Part shown: in pieces, positions 8,039 to 16,776 of the stretch
Layout of the letters: every line of letters begins with the position of its first letter
Numbering within the stretch: the stretch's first letter is position 1
DNA from: JACDAE01 sp963744875
GTDB taxonomy: Bacteria; Chloroflexota; Ktedonobacteria; Ktedonobacterales; Ktedonobacteraceae
Assembly (NCBI GenBank): GCA_963744875.1
Contig: CAVUVQ010000036.1
Span: 62,001-126,000, forward strand
DNA: 64,000 bases
Reading direction: 5' to 3'
Translations under genes and position numbers: made by a program
Notes under the pieces: model-generated
What the model saw: the letters and a program-made list of their open reading frames with translations, nothing else
The model's database searches: none
Told to the model about the DNA's origin: nothing

Positions 8039-9844
8039 TCAAGAATGCAGGTACCAGTCATCCGCCTGCACCCACATATTCGCCTGCCCAACAAAGCCAA
8101 GACGTATAGTAACCGCAGTATAGGATTGCGAGTTAAATGTGAGCGAGATTTGAGTATAGCCGGAAGGAGAGGGGAAATAATGCACTTCTTGCAGATTAGA
8201 GCCATGCACTGCAATCGCATCAAAAATTGTTGAGTTGGTATTAAGCGTATTAGAGGTGCATATATATACGCTTAATGTGTAATCAGTATTTGGTTTTACA
8301 CTTACGGTCTGCTCAATATCTGACCAGGAATTATCAGTAGTAGGAACGATGCGAACCGCATTATTACCAGAATGAATCTGCCCAGCGTTGGAAACTATAG
8401 AAGCAGTACCAACTTCAACCCAGGGAGATGCAACCTGCGTTGAACCCTGCATTTCATAGCCTGGATCCAGCACAATATTACCGGGGGAAGGTGATGGAGG
8501 AGATGGACGCGCAGATATGGCCGGAGTAGAATGCACCTGTGGCAAAGGCGACGGCTGTGGAGTAGGAGAAAAAGTAGGTTTCTGAGCGATAGCTGACACC
8601 GGAGTACCTTTTTGCTTTGAGATCACAGTAGGAAGCACAGTTATTTGTTTGGTAGGAGTCCCAGGAGTAACATTGGCAGAAGACACGACAGCCCCACCAG
8701 TAGTGTGCATAGTCGTCGCTGTCTGCATTTGACCAAGCACCCAGGCCGTTGGTACAGCAATTACAAAAAGCAAGATAATAAGCAGCGGTGTCAGAATACG
8801 TGTTCGCGAACGTGCATAGGTCACAACAGGTGTTACAGGTGCAATCTCGTGACTCTCGTTCCTATCCGCTGCCTTAGCAGATACTCCCAGATCAGCGGTG
8901 ATGGGAACTTGCACGACCTGCTTTGCGGTAAATTGATCAGGTAATTCGACCTCACCAACAACATCTACGGCAGCCTGTTTAGAACTAATAGGAGCCTCCG
9001 GAATAAAACTGTGAGGCATTTTTGTCGCTTGATGAAATGCCTCGGCCATGGCAATCGCCGTCGGAAAGCGACGCGTCGGATCTTTTTCCAGCCCTCTTAA
9101 TAAGACCTGTTCGACAGAGGGCGAAATAGTCGCCACCAGGGTCCGTGCCAGAGGAGGAGGTTCATTCACATGCATCGATGCGAGAGCAACCTGATTTTCA
9201 GCCGCGAAGGGTCTCCGACCAGTAACCATCTCGAAGAGAAGCACGCCCAGTGAATAGATATCGCTAAGTGGATCGGCCTTATTATTGCTTACAAACAATT
9301 CTGGCGCAATGTAATCGACGGTGCCCAGGACATTCCCAGTGCTGGTAAAGGTATATACATCATTCACCAGGCGTGCAACACCAAGGTCAGAGAGATAACA
9401 GAGGTCGTCAGTACTTAACAAAACGTTCGTGGATTTAATATCACGATGGATAATACCATGCGCATGGATGTAATCGAGGGCTGTGGCAATATCCAGCAGG
9501 TATTTACTGACATCATCCAGAGAGAGCATAGAATGACGTATACGTTTCCCCAGTGTTCCACCATCAACAAACGGCATGACTATATAGTAGCGTGTCAGGC
9601 CATCTACTTCGCTCTCACCCGTATCATAGATAGGCATAAGATGGGGATGATGGAGAGAAGCCATTATTTTTGCTTCACGCATAAACCGCTGCAGCATACC
9701 ATCATTGTCTTGTTTGAAGATTTTGATAGCGACAGCACGCTGGAAATAGGGATCGTAACCAAGATACACATCAGCCATACCACCTTTGCCGATGCGCTGC
9801 CCCAGCACATAGCGATCCAGAGTTTTACCAGCAAGGCCCACCAT
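8039..9844 (-). CDS. Transmembrane Ser/Thr protein kinase with C-terminal carbohydrate-binding-like domain
   Basis: A 601-residue receptor-type Hanks kinase. The cytoplasmic kinase domain (about 12-270) has the glycine loop GQRIGKGGMADVY, the lysine in VAIKIF, the catalytic loop IIHRDIKSTN, DLG in place of DFG (SDLGVARL) and the APE motif IAPEL. A linker leads to one membrane segment at about 350-372 (LTPLLIILLFVIAVPTAWVL). The outside part is a Pro/Ser/Thr-rich stalk and then about 140 residues (DPGYEMQGSTQVASPWVEVG onward, ending WVQADDWYLHS) resembling the beta-sandwich carbohydrate-binding modules of the CBM4/9 or galactose-binding type. It could sense cell-wall or exogenous glycans; that is inference. 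It is divergent from the AIM24 gene. GGAG 7 bases before the ATG fixes the start. Confidence 0.9.
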   Translation of the reverse strand: MVGLAGKTLDRYVLGQRIGKGGMADVYLGYDPYFQRAVAIKIFKQDNDGMLQRFMREAKIMASLHHPHLMPIYDTGESEVDGLTRYYIVMPFVDGGTLGKRIRHSMLSLDDVSKYLLDIATALDYIHAHGIIHRDIKSTNVLLSTDDLCYLSDLGVARLVNDVYTFTSTGNVLGTVDYIAPELFVSNNKADPLSDIYSLGVLLFEMVTGRRPFAAENQVALASMHVNEPPPLARTLVATISPSVEQVLLRGLEKDPTRRFPTAIAMAEAFHQATKMPHSFIPEAPISSKQAAVDVVGEVELPDQFTAKQVVQVPITADLGVSAKAADRNESHEIAPVTPVVTYARSRTRILTPLLIILLFVIAVPTAWVLGQMQTATTMHTTGGAVVSSANVTPGTPTKQITVLPTVISKQKGTPVSAIAQKPTFSPTPQPSPLPQVHSTPAISARPSPPSPSPGNIVLDPGYEMQGSTQVASPWVEVGTASIVSNAGQIHSGNNAVRIVPTTDNSWSDIEQTVSVKPNTDYTLSVYICTSNTLNTNSTIFDAIAVHGSNLQEVHYFPSPSGYTQISLTFNSQSYTAVTIRLGFVGQANMWVQADDWYLHS

Positions 9845-10278
9845 AAAATTTCTCCATCGATTTCAGTGAAACTACAAAAACTCTTATTCCAACAAATACT
9901 CCTCCTTATACAAGGATAATGGAAACACATTGGAATGAAAAGAGCAACAAAGTTATAATCTGGTTGAGATCTGGTTAAGGCTACCTACCAATATTAGTAT
10001 AGTGAAACAAGCTTTAGAAGCATATCTGTCGCTGTCTCAGTACTCTTTTTCTATATACGAACGGGTTAAAAAGTGGTAACATTGCATGGAATAAAGTCAC
10101 ATTGAATACGATATTTTATTTACCATTTCTTATAAAGGATCGTTTCAGTGAAGTACATCACACTGCAAACCCTTGTAGATTCCCTCGAATACTGATATTA
10201 TCAACATTGTTGAATACTTCAGTTCTAGAGAAGTGAGGGTTCTAAGATCAAGTCAAAGCGCATTAAGGAGATCAACTC
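9845..10278. promoter_or_regulatory. 434-base divergent promoter region between kinase and AIM24 genes
   Basis: AT-rich, with no credible reading frame. It must hold the promoters of both divergent genes. TA-rich hexamers occur around 9990-10005 and 10115-10130, but I could not pair them with a good -35. An AAGGAG at the downstream edge belongs to the AIM24 gene. Confidence 0.4.
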
Positions 10279-11256
10279 ATGATTTGCCCCCGCTGTAATA
10301 ACCAGGTTGCCGATGGAGTCAAATTCTGTGGAACCTGTGGAGCACCAATGCCGCAACCAGTCAGCCAGACTCCACCCCCACCTCAGGGTTCTTATGGAGC
10401 ACCACAGGGTGCCTATATTCCCCCCAACCAATATGAAGAGTACAGCAACAGTATGTTTGGAGCAGCCGTACCTAAAGCCGAACTGCATAATCCGAAGGGA
10501 CCTCTGAAAATTGCCGATATGACCATCTCGATCGATGGAGAGTTGGTACCGGTAGTCGATATTATGTTGGGGAATCAGATGCCAATCTACTTTGAGCATC
10601 ATATTCTGCTCTGGAAACATCCCGGTGTACAGATAGGTTTTAAATCGATTAAAGGTGCGGCAAAACGCTTATTTGCTGGTCTACAGATCTTTATTAGCGA
10701 AGCTCAAGGACCAGGTAATATTTCGTTCTCACGTGATTCCGTTGGGCAGATCGTTGCACTACGCCTGCAACCTGGTCAGATGGTCGAAGTACGTGAGCAC
10801 CAGTTCCTCGTTGCAACCGGCAACGTCGATTATGGCTTTACTTTTGTACAGGGAGCCGCCAATATCCTCTTCAGTCGCACAGGCCTGTTCGTTGACCAGT
10901 TCACGGCACGGGGTAGTGAAGGACTGGTGCTGTTACATGGTTATGGCAACGTCTTTGAAAAGATGCTTGCGCCAGGTGAAGCACTGGATGTCGAGCCAGG
11001 CGCATGGCTGTGGAAAGATCCATCGGTTCAGATGACCACAACAACGGTTGCTGGCTCACAACGTGGAGGCGGCATTTTCGGCGCGATCGGCGGTATGATG
11101 GCCGGTGCATCTATCATCTTGAACCGCTTCATTGGGCCTGGACGCGTTGGCATCCAATCAATGACCTATCATCCACCCGCTCCAGAAGGAGCACAACAGG
11201 CGGGTGGACAGAATAACATCAATCTGGGTGGCCTGGGCGGCTTGTTTAACTCTTAA
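10279..11256 (+). CDS. AIM24 family protein with N-terminal zinc ribbon
   Basis: A 325-residue protein. Residues 1-22 form a small zinc ribbon (CPRCNNQVADGVKFCGTCG), followed by a Pro/Gly/Gln-rich linker and, from about residue 75, the AIM24 (TIGR00266/DUF124-like) beta-helix: long alternating strands with GPGNISFSRDSVGQIVALRL, VREHQFLVATGNVDYGF and GSEGLVLLHGYGNV. The C-terminal end has a Gly/Met-rich turn (FGAIGGMMAGA) and a polar Gly/Asn tail. In yeast the name refers to a mitochondrial membrane-organising protein; bacterial members have no established role. AAGGAG precedes the start. It is likely monocistronic, closed by the 21-bp hairpin just downstream. Confidence 0.9.
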   Translation: MICPRCNNQVADGVKFCGTCGAPMPQPVSQTPPPPQGSYGAPQGAYIPPNQYEEYSNSMFGAAVPKAELHNPKGPLKIADMTISIDGELVPVVDIMLGNQMPIYFEHHILLWKHPGVQIGFKSIKGAAKRLFAGLQIFISEAQGPGNISFSRDSVGQIVALRLQPGQMVEVREHQFLVATGNVDYGFTFVQGAANILFSRTGLFVDQFTARGSEGLVLLHGYGNVFEKMLAPGEALDVEPGAWLWKDPSVQMTTTTVAGSQRGGGIFGAIGGMMAGASIILNRFIGPGRVGIQSMTYHPPAPEGAQQAGGQNNINLGGLGGLFNS

Positions 11257-11281
11257 GAGTGAAGATAAGAAAATCTACTTA

Positions 11282-11332
11282 AAACAACATAAAAACATGT
11301 ATCCAAATTAAATACATGTTTTTATGTTGTTT
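11282..11332. terminator. Bidirectional terminator-like hairpin, 21-bp perfect stem
   Basis: Arms 11282-11302 and 11312-11332 are perfectly complementary around a 9-base loop. The stem is A/T-rich at its base and lies between two convergent genes, so it can terminate both. The stop codon of the minus-strand MEDS gene (11322-11324) is inside the right arm. Confidence 0.75.
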
Positions 11333-11975
11333 GTGGGCCATTTCCCTTTTCCTTGTTGATACGTAAAATCTTCAGCATATATTGCTCTGAATTCAAGTAA
11401 TAGGGATTGCGCTTGATATATTTGCCCACAACTGAGATTGGGTGTAGCTTGAGTATCTCAACCACCAGGCTTGGCACAAGCTTACTATGATCGTAGTGCA
11501 TCAAGGCAATAATAGGCGCATTCTGGAAAGTAAACACAGCATCAGATGCGGCTTCATATTTGAGAACCTGTTCAGGGGTCGCGATATCTTTCGCCAACCA
11601 CGTCATGTCAATGGAAATACGTACTGCCTGCCACCCCTCCCGCAATGCCTGCGCGATAAATGTCTGGTGAGACGAGAGCAGGAAATAAGGGTCAAAGCGC
11701 TTCCCTCCTGCTAAAAACATCTCACGCTCCTCATACAGGACGAGTTGCCCAGAAGCAATATATTCTTCTACATCAACCTGCAATTTACGTAGTTCATCAC
11801 GCAGTTCCTTTACCTGAGCAGGAGCTGCGGCAAAAAGACATTTCTCAGAAAGCGTGAGACCGACCCTCAGCAAACGCGCGGTCACCGCTGGGATCTCTGT
11901 CACCTTGCTATAGAGCTGGCAGATATGCGAACCAGGGGGGATACGCTCCGATTTACCTTCAACACTAAGATCCAT
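11322..11975 (-). CDS. MEDS (DcmR-like sensory) domain protein
   Basis: A 217-residue protein matching the MEDS domain first described in methylotroph/methanogen sensors such as DcmR: IPPGSHICQLYS at residues 12-23, then ARLLRVGLTLSEKCLFAAAP, an EYIASGQLVLYEERE segment, and SIDMTWLAKDIATPEQVLKYEA. The fold is related to the RecA/KaiC core but I see no Walker A motif. There is no output domain, so the protein is a stand-alone sensor module, probably partnered by another protein. Its start overlaps the end of the upstream two-TM gene by 11 bases, indicating translational coupling. GGAGG lies upstream of the ATG. Confidence 0.82.
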   Translation of the reverse strand: MDLSVEGKSERIPPGSHICQLYSKVTEIPAVTARLLRVGLTLSEKCLFAAAPAQVKELRDELRKLQVDVEEYIASGQLVLYEEREMFLAGGKRFDPYFLLSSHQTFIAQALREGWQAVRISIDMTWLAKDIATPEQVLKYEAASDAVFTFQNAPIIALMHYDHSKLVPSLVVEILKLHPISVVGKYIKRNPYYLNSEQYMLKILRINKEKGNGPQTT

Positions 11976-12309
11976 ACCTACCTCCGTTAGTACTACCTGT
12001 CCCAGCAGCTTTTCGCTGCAGCATAATTTGGGCCGATCGATTATTCATAATCACAACAAGCCATGCAAATCCACCAAAAATGACAGCTTCTGCAACAAAT
12101 GTGATCGCGAGGAACATAACTATCCTCATTGTGGAAGCGGTTCCCATAAATGCCAGGGCCATTGGCAATGTACACAAAAAAAGTCCACACGAAAAAAACA
12201 CGGCCCAGACGCCGATCACACGCAACCCCTGCCTACGGGTCAAAGGCTCTTCTCCACTGTAGGGAAAGAGAATGCGACGCACTAATGTATAGCGAGGTTG
12301 GCTTTGCAT
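11965..12309 (-). CDS. Small two-TM membrane protein
   Basis: A 114-residue protein of unknown family. A basic N-terminus (residues 1-28, LTRRQGLRV) leads into two hydrophobic segments, about 31-55 (VIGVWAVFFSCGLFLCTLPM) and 62-88 (IVMFLAITFVAEAVIFGGFA), with a polar, Gly/Thr-rich C-terminal tail. Both ends are predicted to be cytoplasmic by the positive-inside rule. It lies 4 bases after the NUDIX stop and overlaps the MEDS start, so the three genes form one tightly packed operon. Nothing indicates transport; a membrane tether for the sensor protein is possible. Confidence 0.75.
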   Translation of the reverse strand: MQSQPRYTLVRRILFPYSGEEPLTRRQGLRVIGVWAVFFSCGLFLCTLPMALAFMGTASTMRIVMFLAITFVAEAVIFGGFAWLVVIMNNRSAQIMLQRKAAGTGSTNGGRYGS

Positions 12310-12313
12310 AAAG

Positions 12314-12850
12314 CTACTTCTGTCCTTCTTTGCGTCGATACTGCAACCAACGCTGCAACATATCTTCGGCGTGGTAAAGAATATTTACCTCATTCTGGTA
12401 GGTCAGGCGGCGACAGGCTTCGTGAAGTGGAAACCATTTCACAACGTCATACTCAGCATCATGCAACCGGGTATCGCCCCCAATAGCCTCTAAAAGAAAG
12501 TGGCGTACCTGTTTATGATAACGTATCTGATCGCGCACAAAGGAATACGAGATACTTCCAATATAAGCAATCAAACGAACCTGTAAACCCGTCTCTTCCT
12601 GTGCCTCACGCACCGCCACCTGTTCGATTGTCTCGCCAGCTTGAGGCGTTCCTTTGGGTAAGGCCCAGATTCCTGCATGGCTCCGTCCCACCAGTGCCAC
12701 CTCCATACATACCATGCCCTCGGAGTCGATGGCATCATATACTGTACCATCAGCTTCCATGGCAAAGTCGTTCTCCGGAGAGTACATTGGAGAAAGACGA
12801 AAAACGACGCCACCCGCAGAATAAGCCCGCATTGTTTGATATCGCTCCAT
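12314..12850 (-). CDS. NUDIX hydrolase
   Basis: A 178-residue nucleoside-diphosphate-linked pyrophosphatase. The NUDIX box reads GTPQAGETIEQVAVREAQEE plus TGL (about residues 67-89) with the conserved Gly, Glu and REUxEE core intact. SAGGVVFRL near the N-terminus and WALPKG before the box are also typical. The substrate (damaged nucleotide, ADP-ribose, dinucleoside polyphosphate) is not identifiable. An inner ATG at about 12832 is a possible alternative start; I kept the outer one. First gene of the NUDIX / two-TM / MEDS operon. Confidence 0.88.
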   Translation of the reverse strand: MERYQTMRAYSAGGVVFRLSPMYSPENDFAMEADGTVYDAIDSEGMVCMEVALVGRSHAGIWALPKGTPQAGETIEQVAVREAQEETGLQVRLIAYIGSISYSFVRDQIRYHKQVRHFLLEAIGGDTRLHDAEYDVVKWFPLHEACRRLTYQNEVNILYHAEDMLQRWLQYRRKEGQK

Positions 12851-13142
12851 TTCTCGCGATATACCTTCTCTCTATCACCGAAAGCGCGGCGCGAGTCTCC
12901 CAGCTTCACTCCACACTTTTTAAAGAAAACATGCATTTTCTTCTGCCTGGCACAACGTCATTGTTTCAACCAGCCCATCTAAGAACAGAACGTTCTGTTC
13001 TACATATTTAACATACACTATACAACATTTTGCCCCTTAATGCTTTGCATCTAGTTATCATAGGCAACTTATGTCTATTCCTTCACACCAGCGAGAGTTA
13101 CAGGTGAGTATAACGAATGCATATGTCGGTGTCAAGATTGTA

Positions 13143-13218
13143 GGGGTTCGATTGATCGCGCCCATGGGTGTAATGGAACTAGTTCCATACACCCATGGGC
13201 GCGATCAATCGAACCCCC
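13143..13218. repeat. 76-base near-perfect palindrome with no loop
   Basis: Arms 13143-13180 and 13181-13218 are complementary over their whole length except for one extra A in the left arm (13172-13173). It reads out as GGGGTTCGATTGATCGCG... to its mirror. It lies 4 bases after the stop of the aldo/keto reductase. It can fold as a long RNA hairpin (terminator or end-protecting element) or extrude as a cruciform. Its inner core resembles the hairpin at 62855-62880. Confidence 0.85.
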
Positions 13219-13222
13219 ACGA

Positions 13223-14083
13223 TCACACAAACAAAGGCTCCATCTGCGTACGCGCAAGCAATTCCTGCATCTGCTCTTCGGATGGACCCGCCTGGAAACG
13301 GCTGGCCGCATCAAGCACCTTAGGCAATACATTAATATCACCGACCGTCGCCAGGAAAATACCCGGTCGCTGCAACGCCCAATGCACCGCCAGATCGATA
13401 TCCTGCTGCTCTTCCAAGGGCTCATACCACGTAGAACGCGTACGCTCCCGACCACGCCAGGGCTTGTACGCAACCGACTTGATCGTTAGAACTGCTGTAT
13501 TGCGTTGCTGACAGGTTGCCACCAGCGCATTGAAATTTTCAGCGTAATAAGGATTCTGCATCGTAATGTAATTATAAGGAAGCAATACCGAGTCGAAGTC
13601 GTAGCGCTCAAGGCTACGTCGGTGAGTAGCTGCAACCTGAAGTCCATGACCGGTCACACCAATCCCACGGATCAATCCCTGCTGCTTTGCCTCAATTGCC
13701 GCCTCAATGACCCCTCCTGGACTCAACGCGGTATCCCACTCAATTGGATCGGAAAGATTGTGTAGCTGCCACAGATCCACAGAGTCGACTCCCATGCGCT
13801 CCAGTGAACGATGCAGTTCCTCGCGGGCTTCCTTCGCCTTTCGCTCACCTGTCTTGGTCGCAAGAAAAAAATCCTTACGATGCTGCTTGAGCCAGGGCGC
13901 AATACGCAGTTCGGCGTCACCATAACTCGCAGCCACATCGATATGATTCACACCATACTTGAGCAACACGTCCAGCGTTCGATCCGCCTCAGCCTGCGTA
14001 ACTCCACCCAGAGAGGCTGCTCCAAATACTGTGCGCGTACTCATATGACCGCTTCGTCCAAATGCCTGGGTTGGGATAGTCAT
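13223..14083 (-). CDS. Aldo/keto reductase
   Basis: A 286-residue NAD(P)H-dependent oxidoreductase with a TIM barrel. The catalytic tetrad is visible: Asp in HIDVAASYGDAE, Tyr in the same segment, Lys in FLATKTGER and His in LWQLHN. TVFGAASLGGVTQAEA near the start and the closing HWALQRPGIFLATVGD barrel strand are characteristic. AAGGAG lies 7 bases before the ATG. The carbonyl substrate is unknown. The stop is followed almost at once by the long palindrome at 13143-13218. The gene is separated by 134 bases from the LarA-like gene. Confidence 0.9.
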   Translation of the reverse strand: MTIPTQAFGRSGHMSTRTVFGAASLGGVTQAEADRTLDVLLKYGVNHIDVAASYGDAELRIAPWLKQHRKDFFLATKTGERKAKEAREELHRSLERMGVDSVDLWQLHNLSDPIEWDTALSPGGVIEAAIEAKQQGLIRGIGVTGHGLQVAATHRRSLERYDFDSVLLPYNYITMQNPYYAENFNALVATCQQRNTAVLTIKSVAYKPWRGRERTRSTWYEPLEEQQDIDLAVHWALQRPGIFLATVGDINVLPKVLDAASRFQAGPSEEQMQELLARTQMEPLFV

Positions 14084-14217
14084 CTCTCACTCCTTCAGAC
14101 CTACAATTCACGAATCAGATACAACATTTCAGAAAATGAACGGGAAGAGAGTCTCTTCAGCACAAACGCGATGCATTCACGTTCGCACACATAACTCGGC
14201 TGCTATTCTCTTGTATT

Positions 14218-15489
14218 CTAAGGTAGAGATGCAACCTTGAGATCCGCACGATAGAGCATCTCGCCCGCATTGGGCACCCATAAGATACCCTCCTGCTCAC
14301 GGCCCTGCCATTCCCTCGGATCTATCGTGCTGTAATCCATGTAACCTAGATCAACACGTCGACAGCGCTCTTCAGGAATTGCGGTTGCCAACGTCACCTG
14401 AATACGTGGCCGCTCTATCCGGCTCTCTGCATCATAAGTCCCCATCCCCTTCACATGCGTACTATGGGCCAGAATGCTTCCCGGCACTTCTTTGAAGCGC
14501 TCCCACTGCTTGAGAAAGTACTCCTGCACATGATATCCCACCGCGTCGATCAACTTGCCATGCGTATAAGAGATCTCACTGATATGGGGCGCATAGATAA
14601 TCACTTCACCACCATCAACGATCGCTGGTTCGGTCTTGTACATCGCCTTGGCCGCCGTCCATAGATCATCATAATGCTTCGCCGGCATCGAAAGCACACG
14701 CTTGAAAGGATGCTCTACTTTAATAATATTCAGTTGACCTGAGAGATCCGCTGCATTGCTGAACGCTTCTTTATAGGAACCAATATAGAGTCCATGCAGA
14801 TCCTCTCCCTTAAGCACCAACGACATGCAAAGGATTGGCACGGGCACAAATTCTGCCGCTCGATGAATAACACGCCTTACCAGCGTATCTTTGACGCCGA
14901 TCGTGTGCATACTGGTCAAGCGAGCACCCAGCCAATGCGTAAAATTGATAATGTTCGCACCAGCAATCCCTGGGAAGAGATATTTAGCTCCGCCGGAGAA
15001 GCCCACAACCTCATGTGGAAAGACAGGCCCACAGATCACCAACTGATCATAATCAAAGATCATACGATTGAGCGTAACAGGAACCTCTTCTGTCAATATC
15101 CCTTCGGTAAGATTGTGCGCTTCCTGTGCTGAGATCACACCTATCGTTTGTAGCGCATCCGGCTGATCCCAACGATGATTGAAGACCTGCGCATTGGGAT
15201 AGTGCTCTGCCATCTCAGCTTGCGATACACCCACAAGCTGTTCGATAGCTTCTTCAGACATCGGTTGATGGGTTCCCAGCGCAATCAAGTAATCAAGACG
15301 CGCCACACGTTTGCCCAATTGTGCATAAAGCAAGCGAAATAGGAGTGGGATAGGTGCCGTACGGGTCGCATCTGGGATAATCACAAGTATGCGTTTGTTA
15401 TCCAGAGACAACTCATCAAAAGAGCGAGCAAGCAATTGTTGTATATCTTCTGTTGTGATAAGTTCTGTAGTTGAGCCTTTGCCATACAT
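14218..15489 (-). CDS. LarA-like nickel-pincer racemase/epimerase family protein
   Basis: A 423-residue member of the lactate-racemase (DUF2088) family. Signature segments: IIPDATRTAPIPLLF at about 38-52, the ALGTHQPMS histidine motif at about 87-95, a conserved-type His in FNHRWDQP, and FPHEVVGFSGGAKYLFPGIA at about 169-188, where the GGAK lysine corresponds to the residue that carries the nickel-pincer cofactor in LarA. The family catalyses stereoinversion of 2-hydroxy acids and related compounds. LarB, LarC and LarE, which make the cofactor, are not in this window. The substrate is therefore uncertain. AAAGGA precedes the ATG. A single-gene unit between an LLM flavoprotein and an aldo/keto reductase, all on the minus strand. 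Confidence 0.85.
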   Translation of the reverse strand: MYGKGSTTELITTEDIQQLLARSFDELSLDNKRILVIIPDATRTAPIPLLFRLLYAQLGKRVARLDYLIALGTHQPMSEEAIEQLVGVSQAEMAEHYPNAQVFNHRWDQPDALQTIGVISAQEAHNLTEGILTEEVPVTLNRMIFDYDQLVICGPVFPHEVVGFSGGAKYLFPGIAGANIINFTHWLGARLTSMHTIGVKDTLVRRVIHRAAEFVPVPILCMSLVLKGEDLHGLYIGSYKEAFSNAADLSGQLNIIKVEHPFKRVLSMPAKHYDDLWTAAKAMYKTEPAIVDGGEVIIYAPHISEISYTHGKLIDAVGYHVQEYFLKQWERFKEVPGSILAHSTHVKGMGTYDAESRIERPRIQVTLATAIPEERCRRVDLGYMDYSTIDPREWQGREQEGILWVPNAGEMLYRADLKVASLP

Positions 15490-15548
15490 CGTCGTGCTTT
15501 CCTTTGCAAACTATCTTTATCGCATCTTTATCCATAAATTACATGTCA

Positions 15549-16547
15549 TCAACCATCAGAGAGCTGCCCAATCAACGCCGCAAGTTTCGCCTGCTCAGTT
15601 GCAATATCCGTGATAGCTATAGGCATAACAAGTAATTCGTCCAGCCCTTGCGCCAATAAATTGGTAAGGCGGGCGGCAACGGTTGCTTCATCACCAGAAA
15701 CAACTAGATTATCCAGTAAAGCATCGGACAGTATTCCATCGGATGAGACTGGGAAGCCTGCATCAGCGAACATCCCTCTATAGAAAGGGAGCCGCCCATA
15801 GCGACCGAGTTGCTTACGCGCAGCATCCAACACCGCCTGATGATCCTGACTCAGAGCAACTGGAACATGAGCGATCAGTGGGGGAGTTGCACGATTGCGG
15901 CTGGCCGCTCCTCCACGTAAAGCTGGTAACGCCTTCTCAATCAGATAAGGAGCAGGACATACCCAGGAGATAGCTCCATCAGCAATCTCTCCTGCAAGCT
16001 GGAACGCGCCAGTGCGCAGGGCCGAGATCAAAATGGGCGTATGTGGAGTACGTGGTAATGTTGTCTTAATGGTAAAGAAGCGCCCATGATAATCAACCTT
16101 GCCCTCCCCCCAAAGTGCGGCCCTTAGCACACTCACATACTCTTTGAGATGCTCTAAAGGTGCCGTCATGGGAATACCATATGTTCCCTCGATAATAGGG
16201 CGATGGCTTGGTCCAACACCTAAGCGTAACCGCCCAGGTGCAAGATCACCAAGCGCTAATGCCTGCTGCGCCATTGTTAGAGGATGACGTGGATAGGTAG
16301 GGATAATGGCAGTCCCCAGGCGAATGCTACTGGTCTGGACCATTGCTGCAGCGAAGAGGCTGAGCGTATCTGGAGACGGTCCTCCCTGAGTCATCCACAC
16401 CTGGCGCACACCAGCAGACTCTGCCGCAACAATAGCTGATACCGCCGCTGCCGCATCAACTCCTGATATAGCCAGGCCCACGCGCTCTCGCGCTGGTAGT
16501 CGTACAGATCTTTGTGATTCTGTAGAAATTGTATCTTTATTTTGCAT
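15549..16547 (-). CDS. LLM-class (F420/FMN-dependent) oxidoreductase
   Basis: A 332-residue luciferase-like TIM-barrel flavoprotein. Recognisable elements: VGLAISGVDAAAAV, the segment around VWMTQGGPSPDTLSLFAAAM, IRLGTAIIPTYPRHPLTMA (about 75-93), LGDLAPGRLRLGVGPSHRP and the HLKEYVSVLRAALWGEGKVD block. The combination of TAIIPTYPRHP and GPSHRP is usual in F420-dependent members, but cofactor choice between F420 and FMN cannot be settled here. Likely a soluble oxidoreductase of unknown substrate. AAAGGA lies 10 bases before the ATG. It is divergent from the catalase gene across a 229-base promoter region. Confidence 0.86.
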   Translation of the reverse strand: MQNKDTISTESQRSVRLPARERVGLAISGVDAAAAVSAIVAAESAGVRQVWMTQGGPSPDTLSLFAAAMVQTSSIRLGTAIIPTYPRHPLTMAQQALALGDLAPGRLRLGVGPSHRPIIEGTYGIPMTAPLEHLKEYVSVLRAALWGEGKVDYHGRFFTIKTTLPRTPHTPILISALRTGAFQLAGEIADGAISWVCPAPYLIEKALPALRGGAASRNRATPPLIAHVPVALSQDHQAVLDAARKQLGRYGRLPFYRGMFADAGFPVSSDGILSDALLDNLVVSGDEATVAARLTNLLAQGLDELLVMPIAITDIATEQAKLAALIGQLSDG

Positions 16548-16679
16548 TTTTCAATCATCCTTTCATATTTATTAAGAATATCATATTGAGTTAAAGGCGG
16601 ATTTTAGCGCGCCCACCGTCGCATAAAGAAGCCATTCTAGAGGAAAATCGTAAAAAACCCAGCAAAACAGGTAGACGTA

Positions 16680-16707
16680 TTCCATTGCCATATGATTACA
16701 ATATAAT
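16680..16707 (+). promoter_or_regulatory. Probable promoter of the catalase gene
   Basis: A consensus TATAAT at 16702-16707 lies 70 bases before the catalase start. The best -35 candidate is TTCCAT at 16680-16685 with a 16-base spacer, a weak match, so activation by a regulator is possible. No clear PerR or OxyR box is seen. Confidence 0.5.
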
Positions 16708-16776
16708 GAAGCCCATAGTCAATATAAGGAGACACAGTAGCTTAGAAACAGGCTTTAGACTAAAACTGGAGTAAAA

